From positions 4,180,542 to 4,244,541 of the forward strand of contig NC_087377.1 in the NCBI RefSeq assembly GCF_963675165.1: a stretch of DNA of 64,000 bases, read 5' to 3'. The notes under the pieces are model-generated. The model did not search any database, was not told the origin of the DNA, and worked only from the letters and a program-made list of their open reading frames with translations. Of this stretch, positions 1 through 10,841 are shown in pieces. The stretch comes from Halichondria panicea. Its lineage: Eukaryota > Porifera > Demospongiae > Suberitida > Halichondriidae. The stretch's first letter is position 1; every line of letters begins with the position of its first letter. The translations under genes were made by a program, and so were the position numbers.

Positions 1-730
1 TCTGTAAAGCTGTGGCTTATGCCGTCTATTGCGTTGGTCTTGTGTAATTTACTAAGGTTTTACGTTCGTAGTACGATTACCCATATTCTGGGTAATTTGA
101 AGCGCATGCGCACTATCACCCCTGCAATAGGTACCCGGCCGTATTTTAATCGGCCTTGAATCGAGGCTATTACCGTATTATGCTCGATCAGAGGCCACTC
201 TTGTATAAACGCCACTCTCAAATAGTAGTCTCAGTGAACTTGACTCTATAGCTAACTATACATGTACGTATATAGCTGCTATAGGTAGGTAGCAGCTTGT
301 TAGTGCTTCATAAAGCCGACTTTCTCATGGCAGAGTTCAAGTTTATGCAGGTGAAAAGAACTTTTGATGGCTATTGAAATGACGCTCTTGAATAGTGGCC
401 TCTCTCTCGAATTTGTAGCCTCCTCTTCCAGCAAAATGTAGCCGCGGGTCCTGATCAAGCATAATTATACGGTATACATAATTACCTCCTCTATATAAGC
501 GAAGCAAAACATGCCGAGAAGCATTAGCATTGCGCCAGCTTGAATATTCATTTTGTAATGCCACTCTTTTTAGGTGACAAAAGTCGTCATGCCGCTTGTC
601 TAAAGGTCCTGTGCAACTCACTGTCGGGAACTAAGCACTATGATGTTCTCTATAAAGAGTACAAGGTGAATTTCTAAACCAATGGAGGTCTCGCTATAGT
701 AAATTTTAAGTGCAACTTAATTAATTACAG
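1..730. other. Intergenic DNA with repeat fragments
   Basis: No gene is supported here. The stretch holds fragments also present elsewhere in the window. Positions 148-170 match 10686-10708, inside the right end of the helicase-encoding transposon. Positions 179-233 match 22401-22443. The short open frames show no domain and no convincing splice context. I read this as decayed repeat DNA. Confidence 0.4.
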
Positions 731-985
731 ATGACTGACAAACCAGAAGATGTGTGCCATTCTAAATACAATGCTCCAAGAATACCAGCATTTGTGTCAG
801 CTGAGTCAACACAGTATTACATATTTGTAGAGCAAGGAGTGTTGTGTGAAGTGCCTTCTCTCGAGATTGCTATTTTTTTGTTCTTCAGTTCATTTTATGT
901 TTTTCATTTGGCATATCCCAAGGAACTGAAAAATGTACTGTTCTTCTTACAAGACTACATTCTAGAGCAACCAGACTCGCAGTAG
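731..985 (+). CDS. Terminal exon of an unidentified gene, probably mobile-element derived
   Basis: An acceptor-like tract ending in ATTACAG directly precedes an 84-codon frame ending in TAG. Its second half is hydrophobic and aromatic (FFSSFYVFHLAYPK) and ends in an acidic tail. From memory, a 'YxVFNxxYPK'-like segment occurs near the C-terminus of many unassigned proteins repeated in fish and invertebrate genomes; this is recall, not a search. No upstream exon could be joined, so it is treated as partial. Coding status is uncertain, since it lies in repeat-rich DNA next to a Penelope-like element. Confidence 0.35.
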   Translation: MTDKPEDVCHSKYNAPRIPAFVSAESTQYYIFVEQGVLCEVPSLEIAIFLFFSSFYVFHLAYPKELKNVLFFLQDYILEQPDSQ

Positions 986-2340
986 AGGCCTGGAACATAT
1001 TTGGCTGTGGCAGCAGATATTAAACGATTTTCCAAGCAGCAAGCAACAAGTAGCGTCGAATAGACTAAAACAAACTTGAAACTCAATGCAGGTTTGTTGA
1101 CTCTTTTCCCCATTCTCTTCATTTTAATATGTGTATGCATTGTAACACTTCATTCAGTTGGAGTAACCTTTAAATCACATACTTATTTTAACTATATCAT
1201 ATATACGAGTTATAATTACATATTTTTCTTCAGGTGGGAGTAACAAATATTTTAGTTGTATTAACTAAAATCAGAAGTATCAATTCAACTACATTAAAGT
1301 ATTTTTAACCATCAAGTTCAATGGTTAATTTGAGGGTTAAGGATGTCATCTATAGTGAACCGAGATTTGGGTCACCTGAGTTGCAACCATTTCAACCCAT
1401 TTTTGAGGGCAAAAATATTTTTCAGTGTACATATGCAACATAACCTTTATTTTTATTGTCTAAGTATACGTACGTATGCAGCCTTTATTACCTATACGCA
1501 TGTACAGATTCTACGAGCACTGACAGGTTGTCGAAGTTGTATGTCGAACAATTAGCTGATGTTCCGTCTGAAAGGTATACTTACAGTGGTCGTCAACCAG
1601 CAACGGACCAATGCGAACTCAGCAAACCCTAATGAAAGTACACTTGGCCAAGGTCGTGACTAATGTTCAGAGACAGCAAGAACATCTTACATTGAAGCAA
1701 GACCAGATTTTATCGCGGTGCGTACTTGAGTCAATCAAAGACACCATTGAGCAGTCCGATGACACCTGGCCTGCATCTCAATTCAACCTTCGTTTCCACA
1801 TCACCAAGCCATCACACATTTCAGTCGCCACCCTCAGTACCTTTTCAGGGGTTGTCACCACCGACTCCTCTCAATCGTTGCTACTCGTTTAGAGCCTGAT
1901 GACATACCGTCCTTTTGCGAATCAATATCAGAAGTGTCATTCGTAGGTGGAAATTCCGAAATTGCTATCCAATCGACAGGCACAATGTAGTAAATTGCCA
2001 GATTTGCAATACCTAGAGGACTATTTAAGTGAAAATCAAGTATCTTTAAGTGGTGGAAAACCCTCTGACATAGCCTCTTACTGACAGAGACGTAATTTAT
2101 CTCAGTGGTGGACAATCATATCCTCCTGCAAAGCAAGTGTCGACACCTTTCGGTAGCGGACATCCCTCAGCATCTAATAATTTGTACACCCGGCCATTAT
2201 CATAAATGATACTATGTACGTGTATACTGATCGAAGATGGGCAACAACAATCAAGCTAAATCAAAGTTGCAGAGTTATTTCAGCTCAAAATCTGTGCAGA
2301 TATATGCTAGGTATGTTCACTGTTTGTTGCTATAAAAAAA
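986..2340. other. Intergenic DNA without a supported gene
   Basis: AT-rich sequence. A 93-codon frame at 1611-1892 is rich in Gln, Thr and Ser, with a partly helical start, but has no domain I recognise and no clear splice partners. It could be decayed upstream sequence of the Penelope-like element or unrelated debris. Confidence 0.35.
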
Positions 2341-2489
2341 ATTATGTACTTTATGTCTTTTACCACTGCCGCGCCATATCCATAGTGTACGTATCTTCTC
2401 CCCATGCATGTTAAAGGATTCTGATGGACACTTCGGCTTCACAGGGTGATGGATCTCCTCCTCTTAGAAGAATTGACGGACAATTCGGC
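2341..2489 (+). repeat. Left direct repeat of the Penelope-like element
   Basis: This segment runs from ATTATGTACTTTATG to GGACAATTCGGC and is repeated at 4572-4718 with a few substitutions and small indels. The copies bracket the retroelement, which fits a pseudo-LTR or the junction of tandem copies. A neutral segmental duplication is the alternative. Confidence 0.75.
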
Positions 2490-3207
2490 TAAAGTCACTA
2501 TTAAACCAGCGGATAAAAACCTAGGTATCGTAATTATGGACACTGATGACTACTTACAAATCTGTGCGTCCCAATCAGCTGACACAAACACATACACACA
2601 AAGTTAGCATGCAGCTTCCCAAACACAGAAATCCACAAAACCCTTCAAAAAACATTAGCAGAATACTCCACGACACTAAAACCGCATAAAAATCTATTTA
2701 TTACCACAACCGAGTAAGACACAAACGCCTAGATTTTACGGCATCCCAAAAATCCACAAAAGTTTACTGTCTTCCCTCCCTCCAGTTCGCCCAATCGTGT
2801 CTCACTCTAATTCCCTCTTAGCTCCGACGGCCAAACTAATAGATCATGTACTCCAGCCTCTAGCTCGATCATACCAGGATTTCCTCCTCAATTCCACCTA
2901 TCTTCTCCACACACTGCAAGACTTATGCTCCAGATAATGCAATCCTGGTAACAATACGTAGAAAGCCTATATCCGTCAATCCCACAGAAAGAGTGCTTAG
3001 ATATCATTTACGAACAATGTTGGCTAGAAAACACCTGATCTTATTCAACCCAAACCTAATAATTAAATTATTGCACACAAATGTTATGAGTTTGGTCCTC
3101 TTATATTAATTTTAAACAAATAAAAAGAACTGCAATGGGAGCTGCATTCTCGCTAACCATTTCAAACATTTTCCTATCTACAATACTAGAAAAATTTGTC
3201 TGGTTTT
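2436..3207 (+). pseudogene. Penelope-like reverse transcriptase, N-terminal half (broken)
   Basis: Translation of the plus strand gives ordered Penelope-like RT landmarks in more than one frame. About 2490-2560 reads KPADKNLGIVIMDTDDY. About 2728-2935 reads PRFYGIPKIHK followed by PPVRPIVSHSN and a LIDHVLQPL segment. About 3130-3195 reads RTAMGAAFSLTISNIFLS, the family's GTAMG-type motif with the first Gly changed to Arg. Frames shift between these blocks and stops occur, for example at 2936-2938. The expected continuation is found inverted on the other strand. Confidence 0.85.
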
Positions 3208-3209
3208 AG

Positions 3210-3991
3210 TTGAAAAAACTTTTGGCTGCAGAGTTGGTAGTATGCTAGGCTGCACGGTGTGCTGTTGAAGCTGGGGGTGTCTTTCCTGGTGGTGAGTATG
3301 ATATCAATGAACTGCTCGTCCGTTTGACATATTTTTGCTCTAATTATGTCTTGACTGCATGAGCGTCTTGTGTTGAAATGGGATGAATCTGGGTCTCGGT
3401 GCGAATCTCTGGATCATGTGATAGTTTTGGAGCACGATTGCTTTCAGAGCCGTGTAGTGTGGAGGTGGTAGACACTTAAAAGTTGGTTTTAATTTGGGCA
3501 AATTGAAGAAAACTGGTTCCTTTAGATATTTGTGTCTATATATTCGTATTTAATTTTATTGGTGGTTTTGTTGACTAGAGTCCGAGGGTATTTTCTATTG
3601 TATAACCTCTGTTTAAACTGTTGTAGGATCGCAAGATAGCTGTCTTTTGATGAATTTGTACGGATATATCGAATACATTCTCCAATTATTATATTTAAAC
3701 GTTGCCGGTGGATGGCATGATTGAAACTGCAGGTACTGATACAGGTTTTGGGCTTTTTGAAACGTTCTGGTGTCTAGCACGTTTGTTACTTGAAAGGGAA
3801 GGCCTTTGAAGATTGTTACGTCCAGGTAGTCTACCGAAGTTTGGGAGAATGTCCAGGTGTATTTTAGGGATGTGTGGAACTTGTTTAGTGCTGATTAGGA
3901 ACTTCAATAACTCTTCTAAGGAGTGTTGCCATACTAGGAAAATATCGTCAATGTATCTTTTTAAGAAGAGTGGTTGTTTGGGCTGAGACAA
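3210..3991 (-). pseudogene. Penelope-like reverse transcriptase, YIDD half (inverted segment)
   Basis: The minus strand begins with PKQPLFLKRYIDDIFLVW, which contains the catalytic YIDD motif of the RT palm. A frameshift near 3845 moves the frame to a VDYLDVTIFKG segment typical of Penelope-like thumbs. Weaker C-terminal similarity runs towards 3210. This is exactly the part missing from the plus strand between about 3207 and 3985, so it belongs to the same element in flipped orientation. It is non-functional. Confidence 0.85.
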
Positions 3992-4425
3992 ACATCGTAA
4001 CGTACTGTGCTACCTGCCAATACCTCAAGCGTGACAAGCACTTCCGCAGTACCAGCAACGGAAGAACATACCCCATCAGACATTCCTTCTCATGTACATC
4101 CGCCCACATTGTATATCTAATTACATGTAAAAAATGTAAAAAACAATATGTCGGTCTAACAACTAAGCAATTAAATTACCGCATCAGCAGACACAGATCG
4201 AACATCACCACTCATCAAAACATCTACATCAGCATACATTTCAACTTTAAAGATCACAATATACACCACCTCTCAGTACAAGCAATTGATACGGCCACCA
4301 CCCTAGAGGAACTTAAGAAATTAAAACGATATTGGATTCTTACATTAGAAACCTTTATCCCAAAAGGGTTTAAATGCTACTATTGGTTTCTCCTCTTAAG
4401 TCGTTTGTTCAATTGTTATCACTAA
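3970..4425 (+). pseudogene. GIY-YIG endonuclease domain of the Penelope-like element
   Basis: The frame contains a Cys pair (YCATC), a TYPIRHSFSC segment, then IVYLITCKKCKKQYVG, the Penelope-like variant of the GIY-YIG core. Next come the conserved RISRHRSN helix (catalytic-Arg region), an HFNFKDHNI segment and an LKRYWILTLETFIPKG tail. In the family this domain nicks target DNA for reverse transcription. The domain itself is open for about 145 codons, but it is cut off from its RT by the inversion and has no start of its own. Confidence 0.85.
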
Positions 4426-4571
4426 TGTGTGTGTTGCCACTTATAATCATGTTTCTGCTGTAAAAATGAAGGCTGTCAAACAATGCACAGGTTATATATA
4501 CACTTGCAACACCAGAAAATGCGAGATGGGTCCCCACCAAAGTGGGGGACCCATCTCTATCTGGGTTATAA

Positions 4572-4718
4572 ATTATGTACTTTATGTCTTTTACCACTGC
4601 CGCGCCATATCCATAGGGTATGTATCTCCTCCCCATGTTAAAGGATTCTGATGGACACTTTGGCTCTTCACAGGGTGATGGATCTCCTCCTCTTAGAAGA
4701 ATTGAAGGACAATTCGGC
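4572..4718 (+). repeat. Right direct repeat of the Penelope-like element
   Basis: Near-identical partner of 2341-2489, in the same orientation. It carries small differences, such as a missing four bases after CCCCATG and a CTC inserted before TTCACAGGG. Confidence 0.75.
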
Positions 4719-4931
4719 CCTACAGAGGAATGTGCGAATGACAGTAAGTTATCTGCTGCAACGTACGTACGTATGTAACATTGTCTCTGTGTTTCCAATG
4801 ATGAGGTACACTCTCTCACCGTTTCGACTGATGGATCGCAACGGCGGCAACCAACTCCCTCACCGTTTCGACTGGTGGTGGATCTCCCATCTGTGCAACG
4901 ACGGCAAAAGTATACAAATGAACTTCTGCTC
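4719..4931 (+). repeat. Repeat flank, possible non-LTR retroelement piece
   Basis: A motif CTCACCGTTTCGACTG occurs twice here (around 4820 and 4860). A diverged form, CTTACTGTTTCGACTG, occurs near 13840 inside a non-LTR fragment. The block ends exactly where the TIR transposon begins. Sequence right of that transposon (10918-11045) reads as non-LTR RT. The two flanks may therefore be halves of one interrupted retroelement; this is inference. Confidence 0.4.
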
Positions 4932-5007
4932 CTCTAGAGTAGACTCGCAAGCCGCCACTGTTGCACGCGAACAGTAGACTGGTCAAACTCCGTGTAGAGA
5001 CTCGTGT
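4932..5007 (+). repeat. Left terminal inverted repeat (76 bp)
   Basis: Begins CTCTAGAGTAGACTCGC and ends AGACTCGTGT. Its reverse complement is identical at 10842-10917. The outer eight bases, CTCTAGAG, are palindromic, so they could be target duplication rather than TIR. Outside them the flanks differ (GCTC left, AACC right). Confidence 0.93.
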
Positions 5008-5106
5008 TGCACAGTCAGCATATCAGATAAGATGCTAAGTATGTGATAAGTGGCTGCGGCTTTCGTGACGTTTATTTATTATCGTGACGCAAAGTATAAG
5101 CAAAAG

Positions 5107-6485
5107 ATGGCGGAGTGTAAGCTACTCACAATAAGTAAAGCTATTGAAGAAAGTGCAAAGTGTATTGGATTTTCATACCTCAAAAAAGAACAGCAAGAAG
5201 CTATGGAACACTTTGTGAATGGAAAAGACACGTTTGTTTCATTACCCACTGGCTACGGAAAATCTGTTATTTATGCTGCTCTCCCTGGAGCCTTTAATAG
5301 AATTAAAGGTATGTTTATTCAGAGCTAGCTAGCTGCATAAGTAATTTTCCTGTTCCAGGTTCAACAGGCAGCATTGTTGTGTGCATCAGCCCGCTCACTT
5401 CCTTGATGATGGACCAGGTGTCGAATTTTCAAGCTAGAGGCGTTAAAACAGATTTCATTGGTGACAGTCAGACCGATCCATCTGTCAGAAAGAAAGTATT
5501 GCGTGGAGAGCTTGAACTTGTATATACAACCCCAGAAAGCCTAATCAACAATTGTGTTTACCGGGAAATGCTCATGTCACCTGTGTATAAAGAGAACTTA
5601 CGGGGACTAGTGGTGGACGAGGCTCATTGCGTGAAAACATGGGGAGATGAATTTAGAACTACATTTGCTGAAATTGGAACACTTCGAAGCTTAGTCTCAA
5701 GTAAAGTAAATGTTATGGCCCTCACAGCAACTGCAACAACAACCACATACCATATTGTTATTGAGCGATTGTCAATGGTTGATACTGTGCTGGTGGCACA
5801 AGTTCCTTTCAGAGATAATATCAGTTACCATGTTAAACGAAGAATAGACAGTGACACGCTTTCAACATTATTTAGTCAAGAATTGAAGAAGCTTCGAAAT
5901 TCATTTCCTAAAACTCTTATATATGTCAGGACATACACAGATTGCTACGGTTTGTATATGCTACTAAAGAAAAAGCTTGGTAGGCACTTCACAGAGCCAG
6001 AGGGTTATCCAAATATGTATGGTTATCGGCTTATAGACATGTTTAATCGAGCTATGACTCCTGCTAAAAAAGAAGAAGTTGTTAAGTGTTTCTGTGAAAG
6101 AGACACTACTCTACGTGTCGTTATTGCAACTACTGCGTTTGGCCTAGGAATTGATTGCCCAGATATCCGGCAGGTGATTCATTGGGGAATTCCTGTATCT
6201 CTAGAAGAGTATGTACAAGAAAGTGGACAATGTGGTCGTGATGGAAAACAGTCTAAATCCATTTTATATCTCGGAAAGACTACAGTACATGCTTCTAAGG
6301 CAGTCCTAAACTATCTGTCAAACTCTGATAAATGTAGACGTAGGTTACTATTCAGAGAATTTTTACTGTACAAGGAGGATAATGTTAAAGCAAGAGGTTG
6401 TGAATGTTGTGATGTTTGTGCACTTTCATGTTTTTGTTCCAATTGTTTGTCACTCAATGATGTAACAGATGATGATTATGATTGA
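5107..6485 (+). CDS. RecQ-type SF2 DNA helicase encoded by the transposon
   Basis: Two exons (5107-5308, 5359-6485) around a 50-bp GT-AG intron give 442 aa; the ATG at 5107 is used. Helicase motifs are in order: Walker A GYGKS (49-53), motif Ia SPLTSLMMDQ (78-87), DEAH box (154-157), ALTATAT, an FGLGID motif V and QESGQCGRDG (354-363), the RecQ motif VI with its arginine. The C-terminus has a Cys-rich tail (GCECCDVC...SNC) that may bind zinc. HRDC and a full RQC are not evident, so it is shorter than cellular RecQ proteins. Predicted role: ATP-driven DNA unwinding during transposition or repair of the excision site. Position inside the TIRs, convergent with the putative transposase, marks it as element cargo, not a host repair gene. 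Confidence 0.9.
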
Positions 6486-6513
6486 AATTATAATTGAAAT
6501 GCCAAAAGAATTT

Positions 6514-9500
6514 TCACATACCAGAAAAAGTTGTTTTAATTTTATCAATAAGTTCATTGGTTGTAATTCTTTCAAGAATACCTCTTTTCTTCTTGAAAGA
6601 TACGTACCTCTCTATTCGATGTGGGTTGTAAGTGAATGTTTTTACTTCTCTTAGTACCTTTACAACATGTGTAAGGTCGTCCCCAAAACTGCGGAAATTA
6701 TGTCGACCAGACTGTACGTGCCCTACTGTCTGCTTCTCAAAAACATTGCACACGTGGTGTAATGTTGCAATTGCCTTTCCGGCTTTGACTATTTTAGAAG
6801 AGCTGACATTGGCACCCATATTTCTAATACAAGTCTTCAAACGTCGATTGAGGTGCTCCATATGTAAATCACATGGTATATTGGCACCAGGAACTCCTTG
6901 CGTATTTATGCATCGACTCCACAACAGCTGTGTCTTCTGCCTCTCTGAAAATGTGCGATAATACTGATCGAGTACTATAATAGCCTCTTTGGCATAGTTT
7001 CTATGGCCTGTTACTTTAAAAATAATAAGCAATAATTTCCAATAGCGAAGAATCCTTTTACCGTCACCTTCTTTAACTGCGTCATGGAACCCATGCCATA
7101 TCAAACCAATTGTTAAGAGATCCGTTCCGTAAAGGTACACGTTATCATTGCATTCGCTTGGCAATTTAGACAAGGACTCTAGATCTGGTATCCGAAGAAA
7201 TGTTGAGATTATTCTTGATGTGAGTTCGGAGATATCTTTTGTTTGAGACAGTTGTTGGAGAGTATTGGCAGCCTCGACAACGTGTGAGTGTACCAGTAGC
7301 AACATAAAATCTTCACATGAATTCATGTTTTTTTGTGGATCTGATGGTACATTTGTCCTATGTATCACATTTCTGAGATTGTACATAGTGCCTTTCTCTC
7401 CCGATGATTTAGTATCATAGAATGCTCCCCAGATAACCTGTACATGTGGATGCATGTGTATATAGCAAGAACGTATACATAGGGGACGTACAATATCATG
7501 CATTCATATAATAATTATACCAATTTAAGGTGACTACCGTAGAGCGGACATTTTCGAAGGGCTTAATTAGCTGTTTATTTCGTGGGTTTATAGCAATCCT
7601 ACGTACACAAAAATTATAATAATAATATACACGATAATTGTTCTTTAATTAGAATTATTTGCTAAAAACATGCTAAGAAAAGGCGTGACTTCCATGAATG
7701 TTTTTAGAGGCCTTGCAATCTTAATGTGCCTGGAAAGTTTCGCTTTATACAGTATCTAACAATACGCGGAAACTTCTTGATAATTATATATACGTCATTA
7801 TGTTTTGTGTATAATACATTATAATTTACGGAACAGTTTTTCTCTTAGGAACGTACCTTCATTAAAGTCATTCTGCTGTGCCAATCCTCAATTACCGGAG
7901 CAATTCCTTCAAACCTGTCTGCAGGGTCACTATGTGTGTCTCTGAGAGCTTGGGCCCCTCTAATCCGTGCTACTGTGAGCTGGTCTCCTCCAAACAAAGT
8001 TTTCAAAAACATCGTGTTATTCACTAAAACTGCATCGCCATTAGGTAGTGTCATCAAACCCTCTGACGCCTCTGTCGGGACTCTATCCATGTAAGTGTCC
8101 AAGATCTGACTCATCTCATCCAACTTGTTCTCGTTTAGAAGAAGCACTCCAAATGGTACCTAAAATGGTGACAACATAATTTATACGGTATAATTAATAT
8201 ATATAACTCTGTACTCTTCATTTACATAATACTCACTGTTTTGGACTTAGACGACATCTCCTTTTTGTATTCGCTGGCTATATGTCTTGAAATGTGTTTG
8301 GCATCATTCTTAAATTCTCCCAAGTAGCACACAATGATACTGAAGATTAATTATAATAATACAACCACGCAATGAAATATTTCGATCTTACCGAGAAACA
8401 AGAATCCCAAGTTCTTCTTTCAGCTGCTGCACCTCTTCTTGGGAAAGTTTAAAGTCATTGTAATCAGGATCACGTTCAGTAGGGGGGATATCGGATACTT
8501 TTGACATGTCTACACGATCAAGTGCTGCATACCCATGAAAATAATGTAGAGATTGACCTTTATCGTTGTGTCGTTGATATCTAGGTCTTATATTTTTGTC
8601 GATGTTATCACCCACAAACTTAAATCCGGACCATGCTGTACAGTGAGAGTATTGGGTTGAATTATCATGCTGTGATGAGTGTTGGGATGAGATGGAATCA
8701 TCATGTTGAGGATTTCGGCTGGAATCGTCTTGCTGTGAGTTGGTATCATTCTATAATTATAGTGGACAACATTGGAGAGACAATACATTACCATTACCAT
8801 TGACGAATCCTCTTCTGTCGTATGGTCATGAAAGTCATCTTCTGAGATCGGGCTAAATGGAGGAGGTTCAATATCATCCTCTACTTCATCACCATCATTT
8901 CTGGTGGAATCTTGCTGTGATGATTGTTGGGTGTAATCATCTTGTTGTGGGTTTCGGCTGGAATCATCTTGCTGTGAGTTAGTATCATTCTATATAGAGG
9001 AATAATAATTATATATAGACATGCAGACAACACATTACCATTGACAATGTCGCATCGTCATAAAAGTCCTCTTCTGAGATCGGGCTAAATGGAGGAGGTT
9101 CAATATCATCTCCTATCTCATCTTCATCAAATGGTGTGAACACATACATTGGTTCAGGAAGAGCCTGTGTGAAACACTATGACACAGCACAAACTTAATA
9201 CACAGTAACAGAACATACGTTAGCTGGACGTTGTATCAGAGGTCGTAGCTCATCACACCATGTCTGGATCTCTATGTCATGGTCTTCAGTGATCGTTTCG
9301 ATGATGTTCATTGTCCCTTGGTAGGACATGCATATCCTCAATGGACGAAAGTTGGAAAAAACCTAATGTGAGTATACATATATAAAGCAGATGGTTACAC
9401 TGTATATAATTATGCTCACCTGTTTTGCTGTTCCATTCCCATACATCATCACAGATATTGCCCTTTGTACTAGACACATTCGCTGGTGCCTGGCTTGCAA

Positions 9501-10563
9501 AAGCACAGATGCAACAAAACAGAGCATGGGAACTTTGTTAGTGGGTTTAGGGACAATTTGTTTTAGGAGTGCCATCAAAGTGGGAACATTTTTTTGCAAC
9601 TCAAGGCTAACAGTTTCCCAACTAAAATGCTTTACTGCTTCACAAGTATCTCTAAGGATCGAGTCATGATTATCTGAGCATATTGTGGTGAGTTCCTGTT
9701 TTATTTTCCTGGACAACTGAGACAAAACATTCTTTAACTTCGAAGGCGAACGGATTAACTGAGAAGAAATTGACGTGAAACTCTTGCGAGTAACATTTTT
9801 AATAACTCTCTTCCTTGATGGAGTGTTAACTTTGAATTTCCGTGTATATTTCTTATATGCTACATGGACCTACGTACGTATATAAATACAAGTATAAATT
9901 AGTAGGCTGATCAACCAAATAGCTAACCTCAACATTCGGAGATGCTGATTGTTGGTTTCTGCAACTGGAACTGGATGTCTCTGATGTGGGCCCTTCACAC
10001 CCAGACTGAGTTGAAATGCTTGCCTCATCACCCTGACACTCCTCCTGGATACAAAGTACAACATCATAATTATGTTCATCACACTGTTAGCGCATGTACG
10101 CCTTTAAACTAATATAAACCTGCTGAAATGAATCTGACATCTGAATTTCGGTCTGCCCTGACTGACTACTTGACATCTGAGTGTTGGGATGGCTAGCTCC
10201 AAGCATAGCAGAGCAGACACTCTTGCTTCGGGGACCTCTTGCAGTTGAATGATCTAGAGTCCTTTTTGATCCAGGTCTAATCAAGGCTAGAGAAGACACT
10301 TTGTCCAATACTTCAGCTCTTAGAGACAGCAATATTTCCTCACAGTTTCTAATGTTTACCAATATCTTATCGCAACTATGACAAATTAATGCTGATGGGT
10401 CGTTTGTTTCCTTAAAGCAACTGAGAGGGGCATCAGCAATATCTTGGATAACATCCCTGACAATTGTGCAGCCACTTCCATACAGTTTCTTCCTCCTGCG
10501 ATGGTCTTTAGGAAGGAGTGACTTGCAGAGACAACATAGTGAGGTCGGTAGTTGAGGCTCCAT
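6514..10563 (-). CDS. DUF6589-type putative transposase, ten exons
   Basis: Exons, in coding order: 10563-10120, 10044-9928, 9869-9420, 9362-9219, 9164-9039, 8989-8798, 8750-8392, 8339-8237, 8159-7857, 7437-6514. All junctions are GT-AG and in phase, giving 1053 aa with no internal stop. The N-terminus has Cys pairs (CCLC, CHSC) like a small zinc-binding module. Exon 3 carries RHQRMCLVQRAISVM, exon 7 WSGFKFVGDNIDKN, exon 9 FGGDQLTVARIRGAQ, and exon 10 IWHGFHDAVKEGDG and CDLHMEHLNRR. I recognise these as DUF6589 landmarks. D539 or D542, D704 and E940 are my candidates for a DDE triad; this is inference. The gene is convergent with the RecQ-type gene and starts about 280 bp inside the right TIR. 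Confidence 0.88.
8700..9122 (-). repeat. Tandem duplication of exon sequence in the DUF6589 gene
   Basis: Two units, about 8700-8890 and 8938-9122, repeat an acidic Pro-rich segment (DDIEPPPFSPISE) together with a Gln/Ser/Asp-rich linker, including part of an intron and its splice sites. The duplication added a whole exon without breaking the frame: exons 5 and 6 both carry the motif, and exons 6 and 7 share the linker. It probably lengthens a disordered region between N-terminal and catalytic parts. Confidence 0.85.
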
Positions 10564-10841
10564 CTGAGGCCTTCTTTGTTAATAGGTCTTAGACTAAACT
10601 GCAGTATACTATCTGATAATAGCGATGCGAGTTCAAGTACGACTTGACAACTGTTAATTGGTAGCTAAGTAGCCTCGATTCCAGGTAATCGGCCTTGAAT
10701 CGAGGCTAGTAGCTAAGGTAATAATTATGCATCATGTGCCTTCTGACGTCACAATATTACTATCCACAATCATGTGGCATGTTTGTGGTAACCGCATGCG
10801 GTCTAGCCACTTGAGTTGCCACAAATATCGTGGCAAACGTT

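Larger units (their letters stand above)
2341..4718 (+). mobile_element. Penelope-like retroelement with internal inversion and flanking direct repeats
   Basis: Reverse-transcriptase segments are followed by a GIY-YIG endonuclease, the defining architecture of endonuclease-bearing Penelope-like elements. Near-identical direct repeats of about 150 bp lie at 2341-2489 and 4572-4718; this resembles the pseudo-LTR or tandem arrangement known for the group. The plus strand carries the N-terminal half of the RT up to its AMG motif (about 3140). The YIDD half lies on the minus strand at 3210-3991. The endonuclease is again on plus from 3970. A single inversion of about 780 bp explains this order. 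Stops and frameshifts show the copy is dead. Confidence 0.85.

Noticed and set aside
343-621. 92-codon minus-strand frame
   Set aside because: No splice context or domain, and it lies in repeat fragments.
5107-6485. Host RecQ/BLM/WRN-type repair helicase
   Set aside because: It is short, lacks HRDC, and lies wholly within perfect TIRs beside a putative transposase, so element cargo is the better reading.
6469-6961. Plus-strand frames after the helicase gene
   Set aside because: They lie opposite the last exon of the DUF6589 gene, whose family motifs fix the coding strand.
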